The translations under genes were made by a program, and so were the position numbers. DNA of 64,000 nucleotides, from contig OY757017.1 of assembly GCA_963580285.1 (NCBI GenBank), positions 110,579,245 through 110,643,244 of the forward strand, written 5' to 3'. This document shows positions 29,360-42,330 of this stretch, in pieces (within the stretch, counting starts at the first letter, position 1; each line of letters opens with the position of its first letter). The notes beneath the pieces are model-generated. The model saw only the letters and a program-made list of their open reading frames with translations, was not told the origin of the DNA and did no database searches. Origin of the DNA: Lucinisca nassula. Its lineage: Eukaryota; Mollusca; Bivalvia; Lucinida; Lucinidae.

Positions 29360-30263
29360 AACAAATCAATGGGTAAAAATCACTGCTATAACATAGCAGT
29401 TATTGGAAGTAATCAGAAGCCTTTTGCACAAAAATCCTGGTGCTGAACAGGCTGCTTTCATTCTTTCAGTTCAAATATGGGGATAAACTGTTTTTATCTT
29501 ATTTTTTTTTTTTTTTTTGGTTTTGGATATTATTCCAGTATCAAATCACCCACCCAGTAAACACAATAATACAGTGAAACTTTGGTGCAGTGATTCATAA
29601 ATTGTTATAAATTGCATGAATGAAATATATAAAATGAAATACTAAAAGCACCAAAGAAGGTCAATCATTTTACAAGCTAAATGCAAGAGATTGCAACACC
29701 TCAACCCAATCAGTGATCTTACTGCCAACTTGGTAGAACTGGTCATTTTTGGCTACCATACACTGAATTTAAAAATAGTACCAGGTGAAATAATTACATT
29801 TTTGGGGGTGGAGGAGGAATCATTAATTTTCAGTACTATTTAGGTATTTTACTTGAAATTCCACTCTTGCAGCGCCTAAAGGCAACCTTTAGCCACAATT
29901 CTATGATAGTATTTTACACATTTTTGTTCTGTGGATTAAGATATCATTTTTGCAAAACCATGGAAAAATGCAATAAATTACTAACATTATATTTTGCTTT
30001 CATATTCTTACATTTACATGGACTACCATCTGATGAAAAATCTGTTTGGGTAACTATTTGCAAATATGATTTTTTCAGTACCTCAAATGTAGTGAAATAA
30101 CTGTATTGAGGAACCTTAAATCACCTTCTTTAAAGTAGCTTTTTGTTGTCTGTGGTGTTACTAAACCGTACAAATGTGAAATGGTTAGAATATACAAGAT
30201 AAAAATTGCAACATGTGTGCACGTGGCCGATTTCGAAAAAAAAAACAAAAAACAGAAGACCAT
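29360..30263. other. No gene recognised
   Basis: AT-rich, with a poly-T run at about 29500-29519. Confidence 0.5.
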
Positions 30264-30540
30264 CATGAAAACATGCCTATGCAATTTTGACCCTCTTAAA
30301 CTCCACTTTAATCCAGTAGAATGGGGTTTGTAGGGGTGTACATTATTTTTCGCATTTCTGCCCAAAACATAGAATTTTGGTACTCGTCAGAAACCGCCTG
30401 GTCGAGACGGTTCCAACGAGTACCCAAAATCTATGTTTTGAGCTGAATTATGAAAAATAGCAGAATCTTTTATCTGAACATTTTCATTTTTTTTGGTGGA
30501 AATATGTTCAATTTATTTGAATAGGCATGTTTTCGTAATG
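30264..30540. mobile_element. MITE M1, complete copy
   Basis: The outer ends catgaaaacatgcctat and ataggcatgttttcgtaatg are inverted. The centre is the GAACCGCC/GGTTC palindrome with cataga.ttttggtactcg arms. Confidence 0.75.
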
Positions 30541-31340
30541 CAAAAAAAAAAAAAAATAATAATAATAATAATGGCCTCACTCATAATCTTAAATAACTGG
30601 AGTATAGTATGCATATTACAGGACCTTCGTTTGAATAAACTCTCGTCAAAGGAATAAACACTTCTCAAAGCATAAACTAACGTCTATTCTAGTTGTAAGC
30701 TTCACAAGAACGAAGTAGAAACTATTTCAGCTCACTGAAAAACAAACTTTATTTCGTAAACAAAAACAACAAAAAGAAAAAAGAAAGAAAAACTTTCCAT
30801 CACGAAAGGAAAGTTCCTTCCGTTGAATAGACCAATAGGGGACAGACTTTCTTCCAAAGTATTTTCAGTAATGAAACAAAGCGAAAGCAACGACAAAGAA
30901 TTCTCAAAAGGAAATATGGCCCTGGTGTAGATTTCACATCTCCATCTGTTTCATGCAAAAATAGATTGATTTACGATCAGCACTAGCATTATAATCGATC
31001 CCTATGTGATGAAACCAAACATGATAATAACCACGGCCTTTCCTTCCAAACGATGTCAAAATGGTGTCAGTAGTTTCCAAATTTGCAGTTTTGTGACGCA
31101 AGTAACCGTACAGTTAATTCAGCATTTTTTTTCCAAGTTGCCGTACTTAAAAAAAATCCAAGTTGCCGTACTTGAAAAATCCAAGTTGCCGTACTCCTCT
31201 GTATTTTGTTTTTTTTTTGAAAGAAAACTGCATTATAAAGCGGACGTTTCATACTTATACACAACTACTTTTCTAACCATCTGAAAGTTGTCCACATGAG
31301 TCTTTACTTTAATAAATTGCACATGTAGACAGATTGTTTA
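30541..31340. other. No gene recognised
   Basis: Contains a poly-A/(AAT)n run at the start and a triple ccaagttgccgtactt repeat at 31133-31197; otherwise featureless. Confidence 0.5.
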
Positions 31341-31347
31341 ACATTTT

Positions 31348-31404
<57 letters not shown>
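31348..31404 (+). repeat. (GATA)n microsatellite
   Basis: About 14 GATA units. Confidence 0.95.
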
Positions 31405-31689
31405 CGAATAAATATATATAATTATTTCATCAGCCTAAATACTTTTGTAAGCCTTCATGAATGACGGTTAAACAAATAAAGCTCTTATATCTATCTCAAG
31501 ACAGGGACATGGATCATTCACACAGAGCTCTTCGTCAATAACAAAACGATCCGGGATTACGAAATTTCCTTAATTAAAGCAGACCTTGATTCGAGAAATT
31601 CAAGGAATACTAGGTTTTACCAACCTCCCTTTTTTCATTTCCAATATGCATATGATCAGTAAGATAGACGATGTGAGCGGAAGATTGCG

Positions 31690-32640
31690 ATTGAACTGGA
31701 CTAGTTTGTTTGTAGGGGTCCAAGGGGGTGGCAGCATATTCTAGTTTAGGTCTAACTAGTGACTTGTATGCTGTTGCCTTGATGTCCTTTGGGCATGCAG
31801 AGAGATTCCTGCGTAGGATAGGAAAGCAACTGTCTGGCTGTCTGTCGTAGATAGCATGTCATAGTCTAGCTACTAGACCTTGATGTCATATTTACCAATT
31901 ACCAACCTTCATGCGTGTTTTTATCAAATATGAAACCTTGTTAGACTTTAATCTTGTCTCAGACACCAAGGTCTAGTACAATGCGAATTTTACCTCGCAA
32001 GATCCTTGGTAAATGATTGATTACAGCTACAGTCATGAAATGTTTATTGCCTTTCTGTACCCCTTACCGAACACCAACTGATAAGGCAAACTGGCATTTT
32101 AGTCGAGAGTATATCTTCCCAAGATCAAATAAGGGGTAGAAGAATATTACTTATTAACTTTAAAATATGATATCCGACTAGAAGCTAGTCTAAGCATGTC
32201 AGTGTGACTATTTCACACCAGTGTACTGTCTATAGCCAGGTTTTTTGCTTTACTTCTGGCAATGGATGTTGTATGATGACTCCATTATCTTGCTTTTGTT
32301 GCCGATTCTGATGTACTCAGACTAAGTCTTGTCTGGGTGAAAACGCATCTATCAGTCTCTCTCCCATGCTTGTAAATGATTAAAGTCCTCTTGAGCGACA
32401 GCAACTCGGTACAACAGGCAGTGATCAGCGAACAGGGGAGACGCGTGGTGGCAAGTCGTTGATGTATATGAGGAAGAGGAGAGTGCCGAGCACTGTACTC
32501 TGTGGAACACCAGAAGTAACGGGCGCAGACGAAGAAATCATCAATTACGACTTTCTGGTATCCATCAGCAATGAAATTGTGCGGAACCTCGTGAAAGGCC
32601 TTACTGAAATCTAGTAGGATGACATTTATGCGCTGTCAGT
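31690..32640 (-). pseudogene. Decayed CR1-like LINE reverse transcriptase
   Basis: Minus-strand text in shifting frames: VILLDFSKAF (motif A), [20 protein letters not shown] (motif B), FADHCLLYR (motif C, second Asp changed), HLQAWERD, then PILRRNLSACPKDIKATAYK and LVRPKLEYAAT at about 31720-31830. A stretch of roughly 300 bp (31870-32190) is not RT-like and may be an insertion. Confidence 0.7.
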
Positions 32641-32680
32641 TGTTCATTCCGCCGGCTTGCTATCAGCTGGTACTCACATG

Positions 32681-32682
<2 letters not shown>

Positions 32683-32713
<31 letters not shown>
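32683..32713 (+). repeat. 31-nt poly-C run
   Basis: An uninterrupted C homopolymer; its length may be an assembly estimate. Confidence 0.9.
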
Positions 32714-32714
<1 letters not shown>

Positions 32715-32969
32715 AGCAGGGAGAACGACCCAATGTACAGGGAAAGAGCCGATTACTGTGCAGAGTCTCATCCTGCAAACCTGGAGTTTATGTAATAAAC
32801 TGAGCGTGACAGCTCAGTGGTTAAGCCCAGAGTGGTTAGTGCACTTGACTCAGATGCCAGAGGCCCTCGGTTCGACCCGGCGATGATTATTTCGGTGTCT
32901 GAACATCATTTACAGCGATGAATGTCAAAATGCGCACCGCCCTTTGGATCGGAACGTTTAACTGGAGGC

Positions 32970-33270
32970 ACCGGCCCCCGCCCATAGGGGCTTGAAGAAA
33001 TATATGGGCTGCATGATGCTTCCACGCAGAGCTGAATCCGGCCCGCACACTAGTACTGGTAAACCGCTTAGAGGATCTAAGCCTGTCCAGGAACCGCGGT
33101 GCGAGGCGGACCGCCCATGCTAATAAACCCTATGGGTTTCATTGGGCGACAGGGCTTGAGATGTCATTTCATCTCAATGTCGGGTAAAAGTCCCACAAAA
33201 TTGGAAGCAACGTCTCCAAAATGACCTTTAAAGTGCTGACGGGGACGTTAAACCTCAAATCAAACAAACA
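32970..33270 (+). mobile_element. SINE family A, complete, 10-bp TSD
   Basis: A complete copy flanked by perfect aactggaggc (32960-32969 and 33271-33280). This copy best defines the ends of the family. Confidence 0.9.
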
Positions 33271-33317
33271 AACTGGAGGCGCCCTGTTCAGGGAGAGTCA
33301 TCCCCTATGCAGGTTAA

Positions 33318-33617
33318 CTGTTTGTTTGTTTTGGGGGTTTACGGCCAAGTCAACACTATTAAGGCCGTTTTTGAGCCTGTCAGTTTACTTTTCCTGGGCA
33401 GGCTTATACGTAAGAGGTAACCAGGAGAGTGCACATTCTTTCGCCAGAAACTGACAACTGCCCTTCTTGAGCCAGCGGAATGGAGAGAATGACCGTAGGA
33501 AAGATTTCATGATCAATCCCCGCGAAAGAATATTGCCGACCCCGGCAGGAATCGAACCTGCTTTCCCATGATCAGCAGTCAGACGCGCATCCGACTGAGC
33601 TACCGAGGCCAGCGCTG
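33318..33617 (-). mobile_element. SINE family D (tRNA-derived), complete, 10-bp TSD
   Basis: On the minus strand the tRNA head has an A box (TAGCTCAGTCGGATGCGCG) and a B box GGTTCGATTCC, then a body with tctttcgcggggattgatca and a CAAA tail. It is flanked by tgcaggttaa (33308-33317 and 33618-33627). Confidence 0.85.
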
Positions 33618-35059
33618 TGCAGGTTAAGACCTCTACCGTAATTGCAAGATTGATGTGTGCTGTAAATCTGCAAGTAATGGTAAAATGTGGCCGATCCCAG
33701 TATCAGTGAGTAGAAAGGTCCTGGTACACGTTTGTTTGTTTGGTTTGAGGTTTAACGTCCCCTTCAACACTGTAAAGGTCATGGGCACTTTCACATTACA
33801 TTAGAGGTATATAAAATGTCCTTTTGAGCCTTAATTCCTTTACTCAGTATGATATCTTGTTCAATTTTTCAACTGTGTTATAAGCATATGGTTATATTTT
33901 TTCAGTGGTGAAAATTTGATGCGAATTGGTCCAGTAGTTTTTGCACAATCTGCAAAAATGTCTCTTTTTGGGGACAGAAAAAATTCTCATTTTATAATTT
34001 GCATAATAAATTTGCTTTACATGTAGAAATAGTGAAGATCAGTTGTGTTCAGACAACACTATTTTGAAGCCACAATGCATCAGTTTCAACAGGAAAAAAA
34101 TTGTGAACCTGTCTTTGAAATTTACAAAAATGCATCGATTTGTGTAAATTGCAAAAATTTGTCCCAAAAATGTCCCCTCCAGGACCAGGGGTTCAACATC
34201 AGTGTTAAATACATAGATAAACAGAAGATTTTTTATGAAAACAGAAGTTCAACATGATATTAATTAAAGTATGTGCATCTTGTGGATGTAAATAGCTCTT
34301 ACAACATGATATGAAACATGGAATAGCTGTACTATCATTTGTCCCCAAAAAATGTCCTCTCCAGACATAGTTTTTTTTCTCATATCTCTTAAGTTTTAAA
34401 GTAAATCATGATTGGGGACAAGAAGTTCCAATGTTCAGTGTCCTTTTTTCGTTGATTCATAGTATAGGGTAGGGTTCTTTGCAAGAAATGTAAAAAAAAA
34501 AGACGGAAAATTACTAATGTCCCCTCCAGGACATTTTATATAGCATCATAACACATATAAAATCTGCTGAGGAGATGTCTTAACTTCTTTATTTAACTTA
34601 TTTTTTTATGTCCAAATGAGTGTTACACAAAATTATTTGCCTGTAAACATACCTGAAGTACTAAAAAATAATAATTGTTCATATAAGTTTTATGCAGAGC
34701 AAGTGGAAAACTAATGAAATTATGGCAAATTACCACAATGTATTAATGTCAGTAAAGAAGGTGAGCTTTTTACTCACCTGACTATGAGAAATGATACTTC
34801 AAGTCTTAAATAGCATATGAAATATTATAAACAATAATATATTTGTGCATAGCCACACAAAGAAAGTGTACTGGAGAGGACATTTTTTGGGACACTTATG
34901 AAATTATATCAAGGAGCCCTAAAACTACCCTATATTAAAGGGCTAGGAACATTTTTGAAGCGGTCAACATAGGCTTTCCCTTCCCCCTCCTGCTACCAAA
35001 AGTATTGTTGAAAATTCTTTTATCTATATATGAACCAGGGCACAGTATTTCCTACAATT

Positions 35060-35210
35060 TACATGATCACCCAGCGAAGACCAGCCTGTGCATCTGCTAG
35101 CCATATGAAGGAGCATTGGGCCATTAGCTATCGTCAGAGTGCACAGCCGAGATTGAACAGACTGTGTGGATGCACAGGCTGATCTGAGTCTTTGCTGGGC
35201 ACACACGTTT
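35060..35210. mobile_element. MITE-like hairpin (cagcctgtgcatc / gatgcacaggctg)
   Basis: agcgaagaccagcctgtgca and tgcacaggctgatctgagtc form inverted arms. The same words appear near 12010-12060 and 53396-53464. Confidence 0.55.
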
Positions 35211-35279
35211 ATTGTTGGGTATGATGTGCCTCAGTTCTTAAATCAGACTGTCTTGAATGTGTGAATTTGTTATATCTTT

Positions 35280-35445
35280 TTGTTTTGGATAACCAATTGG
35301 CCACTTTGTGAGAAAGTAACTGTCTTTTGGCTTTCCGTTAGGGTCTAGTTATTGCATGATCTTGTCTCTTTCCCTTTGATGTATCTGATGGGAGGTGTGG
35401 GTTAATTGTATAGATTCCTGATCATTGCCTTCACTTCTGTTTTAC
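35280..35445 (-). repeat. Reverse copy of the 23071/23701 repeat
   Basis: ccaattggccactttgtgag ... actgtcttttggctttcc ... attcctgatcattgc is the reverse complement of the 280-bp repeat. Confidence 0.6.
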
Positions 35446-35759
35446 ATATAGAAATTCTGTACTTCAAAACAATGAGTCTCTCAAGTAAACCCAATATGCA
35501 CTTCCCCCACACAGGGAAGGAAATAGGAAGAAAGATTTTTTTCTTCGCACCTTTTATGTAACCGGTTCAGCAGCTCCAAAAACTCACTTAGTTTTAAACA
35601 AGCAGTTCAAAATTGCAGACAACTTCTGAAGCTGGAAACAAAACTGTTGAAAAAATATTAAATTTTCATAAAATAGCAGTTTAAAATTTAGGTAACTAAA
35701 TTATAAAACAAAGCTCCCTTATTCCATGCCTGATAGATGTTACTGAAATTTCTAAGTGT

Positions 35760-37255
35760 GTGACCTTGTCATCAGGAACATTTATGAGAAGGCATATTGA
35801 AATTGGTGAAAAAATGTAAGCGCTAGAGTAATGACAAAGTTTTTCTACAAATAGCCACAGTGACCTTGACCTTGAAAGTCGAACTCGCTCGAGGTATTGT
35901 CATAAGGAACATTTGTGTGAAGTTATATTGATATCGGTGAAGAAATGTAGTCGCTAGAGCGATGACAAAGTTTTTTCTAAAAATAGCCACAGTGACCTTG
36001 ACCTTGAAAGTGGAACTTGGTAGAGATATTGTCATAAGGAACATTTGTGTGAAGTAATATTGAAATTGGTGAAAAAATGTAAGCGCTAGAGCAATGACAA
36101 AGTTTTTCTAAAAATAGCCACAGTGACCTTGACCTTGAAAGTCAAACTCGTTCGAGGAATTGTCATAAGGAACATTTGTGTGAAGTTATTTTGAAACCAG
36201 TGAAGAAATGCAGGCGCTAGAGCGATGACAAAGTTTTTCTAAAAATAGCCACAGTGACCTTGACCTTGAAAGTGGAACTTGGTAGAGATATTGTCATAAG
36301 GAACAAGTCTAAAAAAAGTCTGTGACCTTGACCTTGAGCTCATGGGCATGGGTGGGGGTATCGCTGAATAAAATGGACAGGTATCTAACATCATATCAAA
36401 TATCAACTCAATCCATCGCACGATTTGGAAAATATCAACTCTTAAAATATCTAATTAAAAATTTCTAAGTCTGTGACCTTGACCTTGAAGCCATAGGCAT
36501 GAGTGGGGGTATTGCCAAATAAACATTTGGACCTTTATCTATCATCATAGCATACATAAGCCAAATCCATAATATAGTTTGGAAAATGTGAGATATTTAA
36601 AATCTTTCACATTAAAATTGTCTAAGTCTGTGACCTTGACCTTGAGGTTATAGGCATGGGTGGGGGTATTGCTGAATAAAACATTGTACCTATATCTATC
36701 ATCATATGAACCAAAGCCATCATAAAAGTTCAGGTTCTACCAGGTACAAATACCTTAACTGGAGTCTTTAACATGGGAAATTTCTAAGTCCATGACCTTG
36801 ACCTTGACGCCATGGGCATGGGTGGGGGTATCGCTGAATAAAACTTTGGTCCTTTATCTATAATCATACCAAATATGAACCAATTGCATCAAATGGTTTG
36901 GAAAATATGAGTTCTAAAATATTCAAGTCTACCTGTTACAAAAACCTTAACCTGAGTCTTTAACATTGAAAATTTCTAAGTCTGTGACCTTGACCTTGAG
37001 GTCACAGGCATGGGTGGGGGTATTGCTTAATAAAACTTTGGACCTATATCTATCATCATACCAAAGATGAACCAGTTCCATCAAATGGTTAGGAAAATAT
37101 GAGTTCTAAAAGTTCAGGCTCTACCTCTTACAAAAACTTTAACCTGAGGTTACAGGATCACGTACGTACGTACGTACGTACACACACACGTACAGACGGA
37201 CGTACACATGTACGCACGTACGGAAAACCGAAAAACTATATGCCCCCGGCATCAT
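35760..37255 (-). mobile_element. Helentron-like element with two tandem arrays rich in TGACCTTGACCT
   Basis: Read on the minus strand, a hairpin ATGCCGGGGGCAT starts at about 37253, followed by a GTAC/CGTCCGTC track (37150-37215). Then come tandem units of about 165-190 bp (36310-37140) and about 145 bp (35770-36300). No CTAG end with hairpin was found at the left side, so it may be truncated there. It is nested in the 8.7-kb element. Confidence 0.55.
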
Positions 37256-38889
37256 ATCTGTAGCTATGGTTTCAGGTTTGAATTAATATGTCCCACAAGT
37301 GTGTCCACTCCAGGACTCAACAGTCTGAGTCTTTCTTGCTTTGGTAAACATTATGGTATTGAAGGGTGATGATCCTTTCTTTCTAAATACATGGTTACTA
37401 CTTTTTATGTGACATTGATAGCTTTCAAATCTTATAAGATATGAAAAAGATACAGCAAACAGTTGCGCTTGTAAGGTATTGAGTTAATGAATACACATAC
37501 TTAGATATAAATTTGATAAGTCAGTTTGATGTTTTTCTCAGTGACTTGCTTGATATTTCAGTGGTTTTCTTAAGACTTTGGAACATCCTGTACATATGTT
37601 ACCTGTTCTTATCCATTTTGTAGTTTCATCATGTTACTGTTTAATGTCCCAAAAATGTCCCCTCCAGTATTTTACCATCTGTCTATGTTTAACACCCTGG
37701 TGCAGATAAAAAGTTCATGGAAACTGATAATATACAACTACTGATGCACATCATTGGATGAAACAATTGGAATTATTCTACTATTAATGAAAAAGAGCCA
37801 CTTGTGTTCTTGACATATTTTTTAAACAGTCAATAGACATGAATGCCTTATATTTATACCATATTTATTCAGAAAATTTCCTAAATTTGTTTCATTTTTC
37901 CATTGATGCGACTGTATCCTTAATGTTTGAGAAAAGTACAACAACTTTTATTGTAATTTAAGCAGAATTAAGGGTCACAGATACCTGTCCCATAAAACAT
38001 GTCCACTCCAGTACGAATAACATGTTAATTTGAGTGTCACTTTTTTCTGGGAAATATTAAAATTTGGAACGATTTAGGTCAATATAACTGGTTACTGCGT
38101 ACAAGGGATGTGAAAGTTCTAGAGTGTTGGCAACACTCATGATATGCAGTAATTGTCATTGACTGCTGTAATAGCATTCTTCCACTGAATTAAGGGACTC
38201 TGATTAAAAGTGACAGCCATATACAGTCCTCTAGAATTTTTCCTGTTTTATGTTTGCATATGTTTCAAATTAAACAAAAAATTATATTGGAAAGTCTAGT
38301 CTATATGTTCTTTGGTTTTCTTTGGTGTCCTTCACTTATGTCCCCTCCAGAACATTGTACTGGAGAGGACACAAATATGGGACACTCTCCAGTTCAATAA
38401 CCATTTGATTTTGTCCTAGAAATTTATTGCTAGTTTCAAGAGCCACACGGTGCCATTTGATAAGTAAAAAATCATTGGCCAAAGTTCACCATTACAGAAG
38501 CTACAATAAAAGAAAGCAGGTAAAATTTTAATTGGAAAACAAGCATTTACTTCAAGATTGAACTTCACAAAGTACTAGAAACAGAGTCAGCTGAACACCC
38601 TTTCAAATCAGACATGGGATCCATACCTCCTTTTTAATTTGTCTAACTCGTGCAAAATCCAAACTTAGTCAATGAAATTCCATGAATAATACAGGCTTTA
38701 CATTTCTATTAAAATACATAATTCCTGCTTTCAAATCCCTCTGAAGAAAATTAAATGGACTTAATCTGTTGTTCAACACTTTTTAGCTCACCTGACCGAA
38801 GGTCATGGTGAGCTTTTGTGACCGTAAGATGTCCGGCGTCGTCGTGCGTCGTCCGTCGTCCGTCGTGCGTAAACTTTTTCTTGTGAACA

Positions 38890-39765
38890 AACTAGAGGCC
38901 ACAGTTTTGGTCCAATCATCATCAAACTTGCTCAGAATGATCATCATGACAATATCTCGGTCAAGTTCGAATATGGGTCATGTCGGGTGAAAAAGTAGGT
39001 CAGTAGGTCAAATCATAGAAAAACCTTGTGAACACTCTAGAGGGCACAGTTTTGGTCCAATCATCATCAAACTTGCTCAGAATAATTATCATGACAATAT
39101 CTCGGTCAGGTTCGAATATGGATCATGTAGGGTCAAAAAGTAGGTCAGTAGGTCAAACCATAGATAGTCCTTGTGAACACTCTAGAGGGCACAGTTATGG
39201 TTCAATTATCATCAAACTTGCTCAGAATGATCATTGTGACAATATCTCGGTCAAGTTTGAATATGGGTCATTTCGGGTCAAAAAGTAGGTCAGTAGGTCA
39301 ATTCATAGAAAAACCTTGTGAACACTCTAGAGGGCACAGTTATGGTCCAATCATCATCAAACTTGCTCAGAATAATCATCCTGACAATATCTCAGTCAAG
39401 TTTGAATATGGGTCATGTTGGGTCAAAAAGTAGGTCAGTAGGTCAAATCATAGAAAAACCTTGTGAACACCCTAGGGGCCACAATTTTGGTCCAATCATA
39501 ATCAAACTTGCTCAGAATGATCATCATGACAATATCTCGGTCAAGTTTGAATATGGGTCATGTCCGGTTGAAAAGTAGGTCAGTAGGTCAAATCATAGAA
39601 AAACCTTGTGAATACTCAGGAGGCCACAAGTTTGGTTAAATCATTAATCTTGCTCAGAATGGTCATTGTGACAATATCTTGGCTAAGTTTGAATAAAGGT
39701 CTTTTCGGGTCAAAAAGTAGGTCAGTAGGTCAAATTAAAGAAAAAACTTGTGAACACTCTAGTTT
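38890..39765 (+). repeat. 145-bp tandem array (about 6 units) with AGGTCAGTAGGTCA
   Basis: The unit is marked by aaagtaggtcagtaggtca and accttgtgaacactctagag. Open 86-codon frames starting every 145 bp (39028, 39173, 39318) are a by-product of the period. Confidence 0.9.
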
Positions 39766-42330
39766 TACATAGACTTATATAGGGAAAATCTTTAAAAATC
39801 CTTTTCTCTGAAACCACAAGGCCTAGGTCTTTTATATTTGGTATGAAGCTTCATCTAAAAGACCCCTAACAAGATTATTCAAATGATAGTGCTGAGGCCA
39901 AAAATGTCCCCGCCCCCGGGCCCTTTGGTTTTACATAGGCTTATATAGGGAAAATCTTTAAAAATCTTCTGCTCTGAAGCTGCAAGGCCCAGGACTTTGA
40001 TATTTGGTATTAAGCTTTATCTAGTGGACCCCTACCAAGATTGTTCAAATTATAGTGCTGGGGCAAAAAATGCCCCCGTTCCGGGGCCCTTTGGTTTTAC
40101 ATGGCCTTATATAGGGAAAATCTTTAAAAATCTTCTTCTCTGAAACCGCAAGGTCCAGGACTTTGATATTTAGAATGAAGCTTCATCCATTGGACCTCTA
40201 CCAAGATTGTTCAAATTATCGCCCTTGGGCCAAAAATGCCCCCGCTCAGGGGCCCTTTGTTTTTACATAGACTTATATAGGGAAAATCTTTAAAAATCCT
40301 TTTCTCTGAAACCACAAGGCCTAGGTCTTTTATATTTGGTATGAAGCTTCATCTAAAAGACCCCTAACAAGATTATTCAAATGATAGTGCTGAGGCCAAA
40401 AATGTCCCCACCCCCGGGCCCTTTGGTTTTACATAGGCTTATACAGGGAAAATCTTTAAAAATCTTCTGCTCTGAAACTGCAAGGCCCAGGACTTTGATA
40501 TTTGGTATTAAGCTTTATCTAGTGGACCCCTACCAAGATTGTTCAAATTATAGTGCTGGGGCAAAAAAAGCCTCCACCTGGGGCCCTTTGGTTTTACATA
40601 GGCTTATATAGGGAAAATCTTTAAAAATCTTCTTCTCTGAAACCGCAAGGCCCAGGACTTTGATATTTTGTATGAAGCTTCATTTAGTGGACCCCTACCA
40701 AGATTGTTCAAATTATAGCCCTTGGGCCAAAAATCCCCCTGCTCAGGGGCCCTTTGGTTTTACATAGACTTATATAGGGAAAATCTTTAAAAATCTTCTT
40801 CTCTGAAACCGCAAGGTCCAGGACTTTGATATTTAGAATGAAGCTTCATCCAATGGACCTCTACCAAGATTGTTCAAACTATCGCCCTTGGGCCAAAAAT
40901 GCCCCCGCTCAGGGGCCCTTTGTTTTTACATAGACTTATATAGGGAAAATCTTTAAAAATCCTTTTCTCTGAAACCACAAGGCCTAGGTCTTTTATATTT
41001 GGTATGAAGCTTCATCTAAAAGACCCCTAACAAGATTATTCAAATGATAGTGCTGAGGCCAAAAATGTCCCCGCCGCCGGGCCCTTTGGTTTTACATAGG
41101 CTTATATAGGGAAAATCTTTAAAAATCTTCTGCTCTGAAACTGCAAGGCCCAGGACTTTGATATTTGGAATTAAGCTTTATCTAGTGGACCCCTACCAAG
41201 ATTGTTCAAATTATAGTGCTGGGGCAAAAAAAGCCTCCGACTGGGACCCTTTGGTTTTACATGGCCTTATATAGGGAAAATCTTTAAAAATCTTCTTCTC
41301 TGAAACCGCAAGGCCCAGGACTTTGATATTTTGTATGAAGCTTCATCTAGTGGACCCCTACCAAGATTGTTCAAATTATAGCCCTTGGGCCAAAAATGCC
41401 CCCGCTCAGGGGCCCTTTGGTTTTACATAGACTTATATAGGGAAAATCTTTAAAAATCTTCTTCTCTGAAACCACAAGGCCTAGGTCTTTTATATTTGGT
41501 ATGAAGCTTCTTCTAAAGGACCCCTACCAAGATGATTCAAATTATAGTGCTGGGGCCAAAAGTGGCCCCGTCCCGGGGCCCTTTGGTTTTACATAGACTT
41601 ATATAGGGATAATCTTTAAAAATCTTCTCTGAAACCACAAGGCCCAGGACTTTGAAATTTGGTATGAAGTTGCATCTAATGGACCTCTACCAAGATTGTT
41701 AAAATTATAGCCCTGGGGCCAAAAATGCCCCCACTCTGGGGCCCTATGGTTTTACATAGACTTACATGGGGAAAATCTTCAAAAATCTTCTTCTCTGAAA
41801 CCACAAGGCCTGGGTCTTTGATATTTGGTATGAAGCTGCATCTAGTGGACCTCTATCAAAATTATTCAAATTATAGCCCTGGTACCAAAAATGTCCCCGC
41901 TCCGGGGCCCTTTGGTTTTGCATAGACTTATATAGGGAAATCTTTAAAAATCTTCTCTGAAACTGCAAGGCCAAGGCCTTTGATATTTAGTATGGAGCTT
42001 TATCTAGTGGACCTCTACCAAGATTGTTCAAATTATAGCCCTGGGGCCACAAATGCCCCCACCCCGGGCCGGGGCCCTTTGTTTTTACATAGATTTATAT
42101 AGCCCTGGGGCCATTTGGTTTTGCATAGGCTTATGTAGGGAATATCTTTAAAAAAAATCTTCTTCTCTGAAACTGCAAGGCCCAGGTCTTTGAAATTTGA
42201 TGTGTAGCTTTATCTAGTGGACCTTTGCCAAGATTGTTCTAATTATAGCCTTTGTTGATGTTTGGTATGAAGCTTCACCTTTAAGACCTCCCTCAACATT
42301 ATGCACATTAAAACCCTGGGGCCAATAATG
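39766..42330 (+). repeat. 165-bp tandem array (about 15 units) with higher-order structure
   Basis: Units resemble those at 26570-28080. A distinctive variant (ccttttctctgaaaccacaa, aaaagacccctaacaaga) returns at about 39798, 40297 and 40957, that is after three and then four units, showing block duplication. Confidence 0.9.

Larger units (their letters stand above)
33955..38390. repeat. Dispersed motif with core ATGTCCCCTCCAG
   Basis: A roughly 25-bp motif (gtcccaaaaa + tgtcccctccagta) recurs at about 34161, 34341, 34517, 34869 (reverse), 37290, 37645, 37987 and 38339-38386 (paired in both orientations). All copies lie within the 8.7-kb TIR element. They are separated by 150 bp to 2.4 kb of dissimilar sequence. 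Confidence 0.75.

Noticed and set aside
29867..30365. Two ORFs of 77 and 96 aa
   Set aside because: AT-driven open frames, one overlapping MITE M1; no recognisable domain.
39028..39578. Three consecutive 86-codon ORFs of similar sequence, suggestive of a small gene family
   Set aside because: They start exactly one 145-bp repeat unit apart and overlap; they are a frame artefact of the tandem array.
26570..42330. Regularly spaced repeats suggestive of a CRISPR array
   Set aside because: Units of 145-165 bp are contiguous without unique spacers, in a eukaryotic genome; these are minisatellites.
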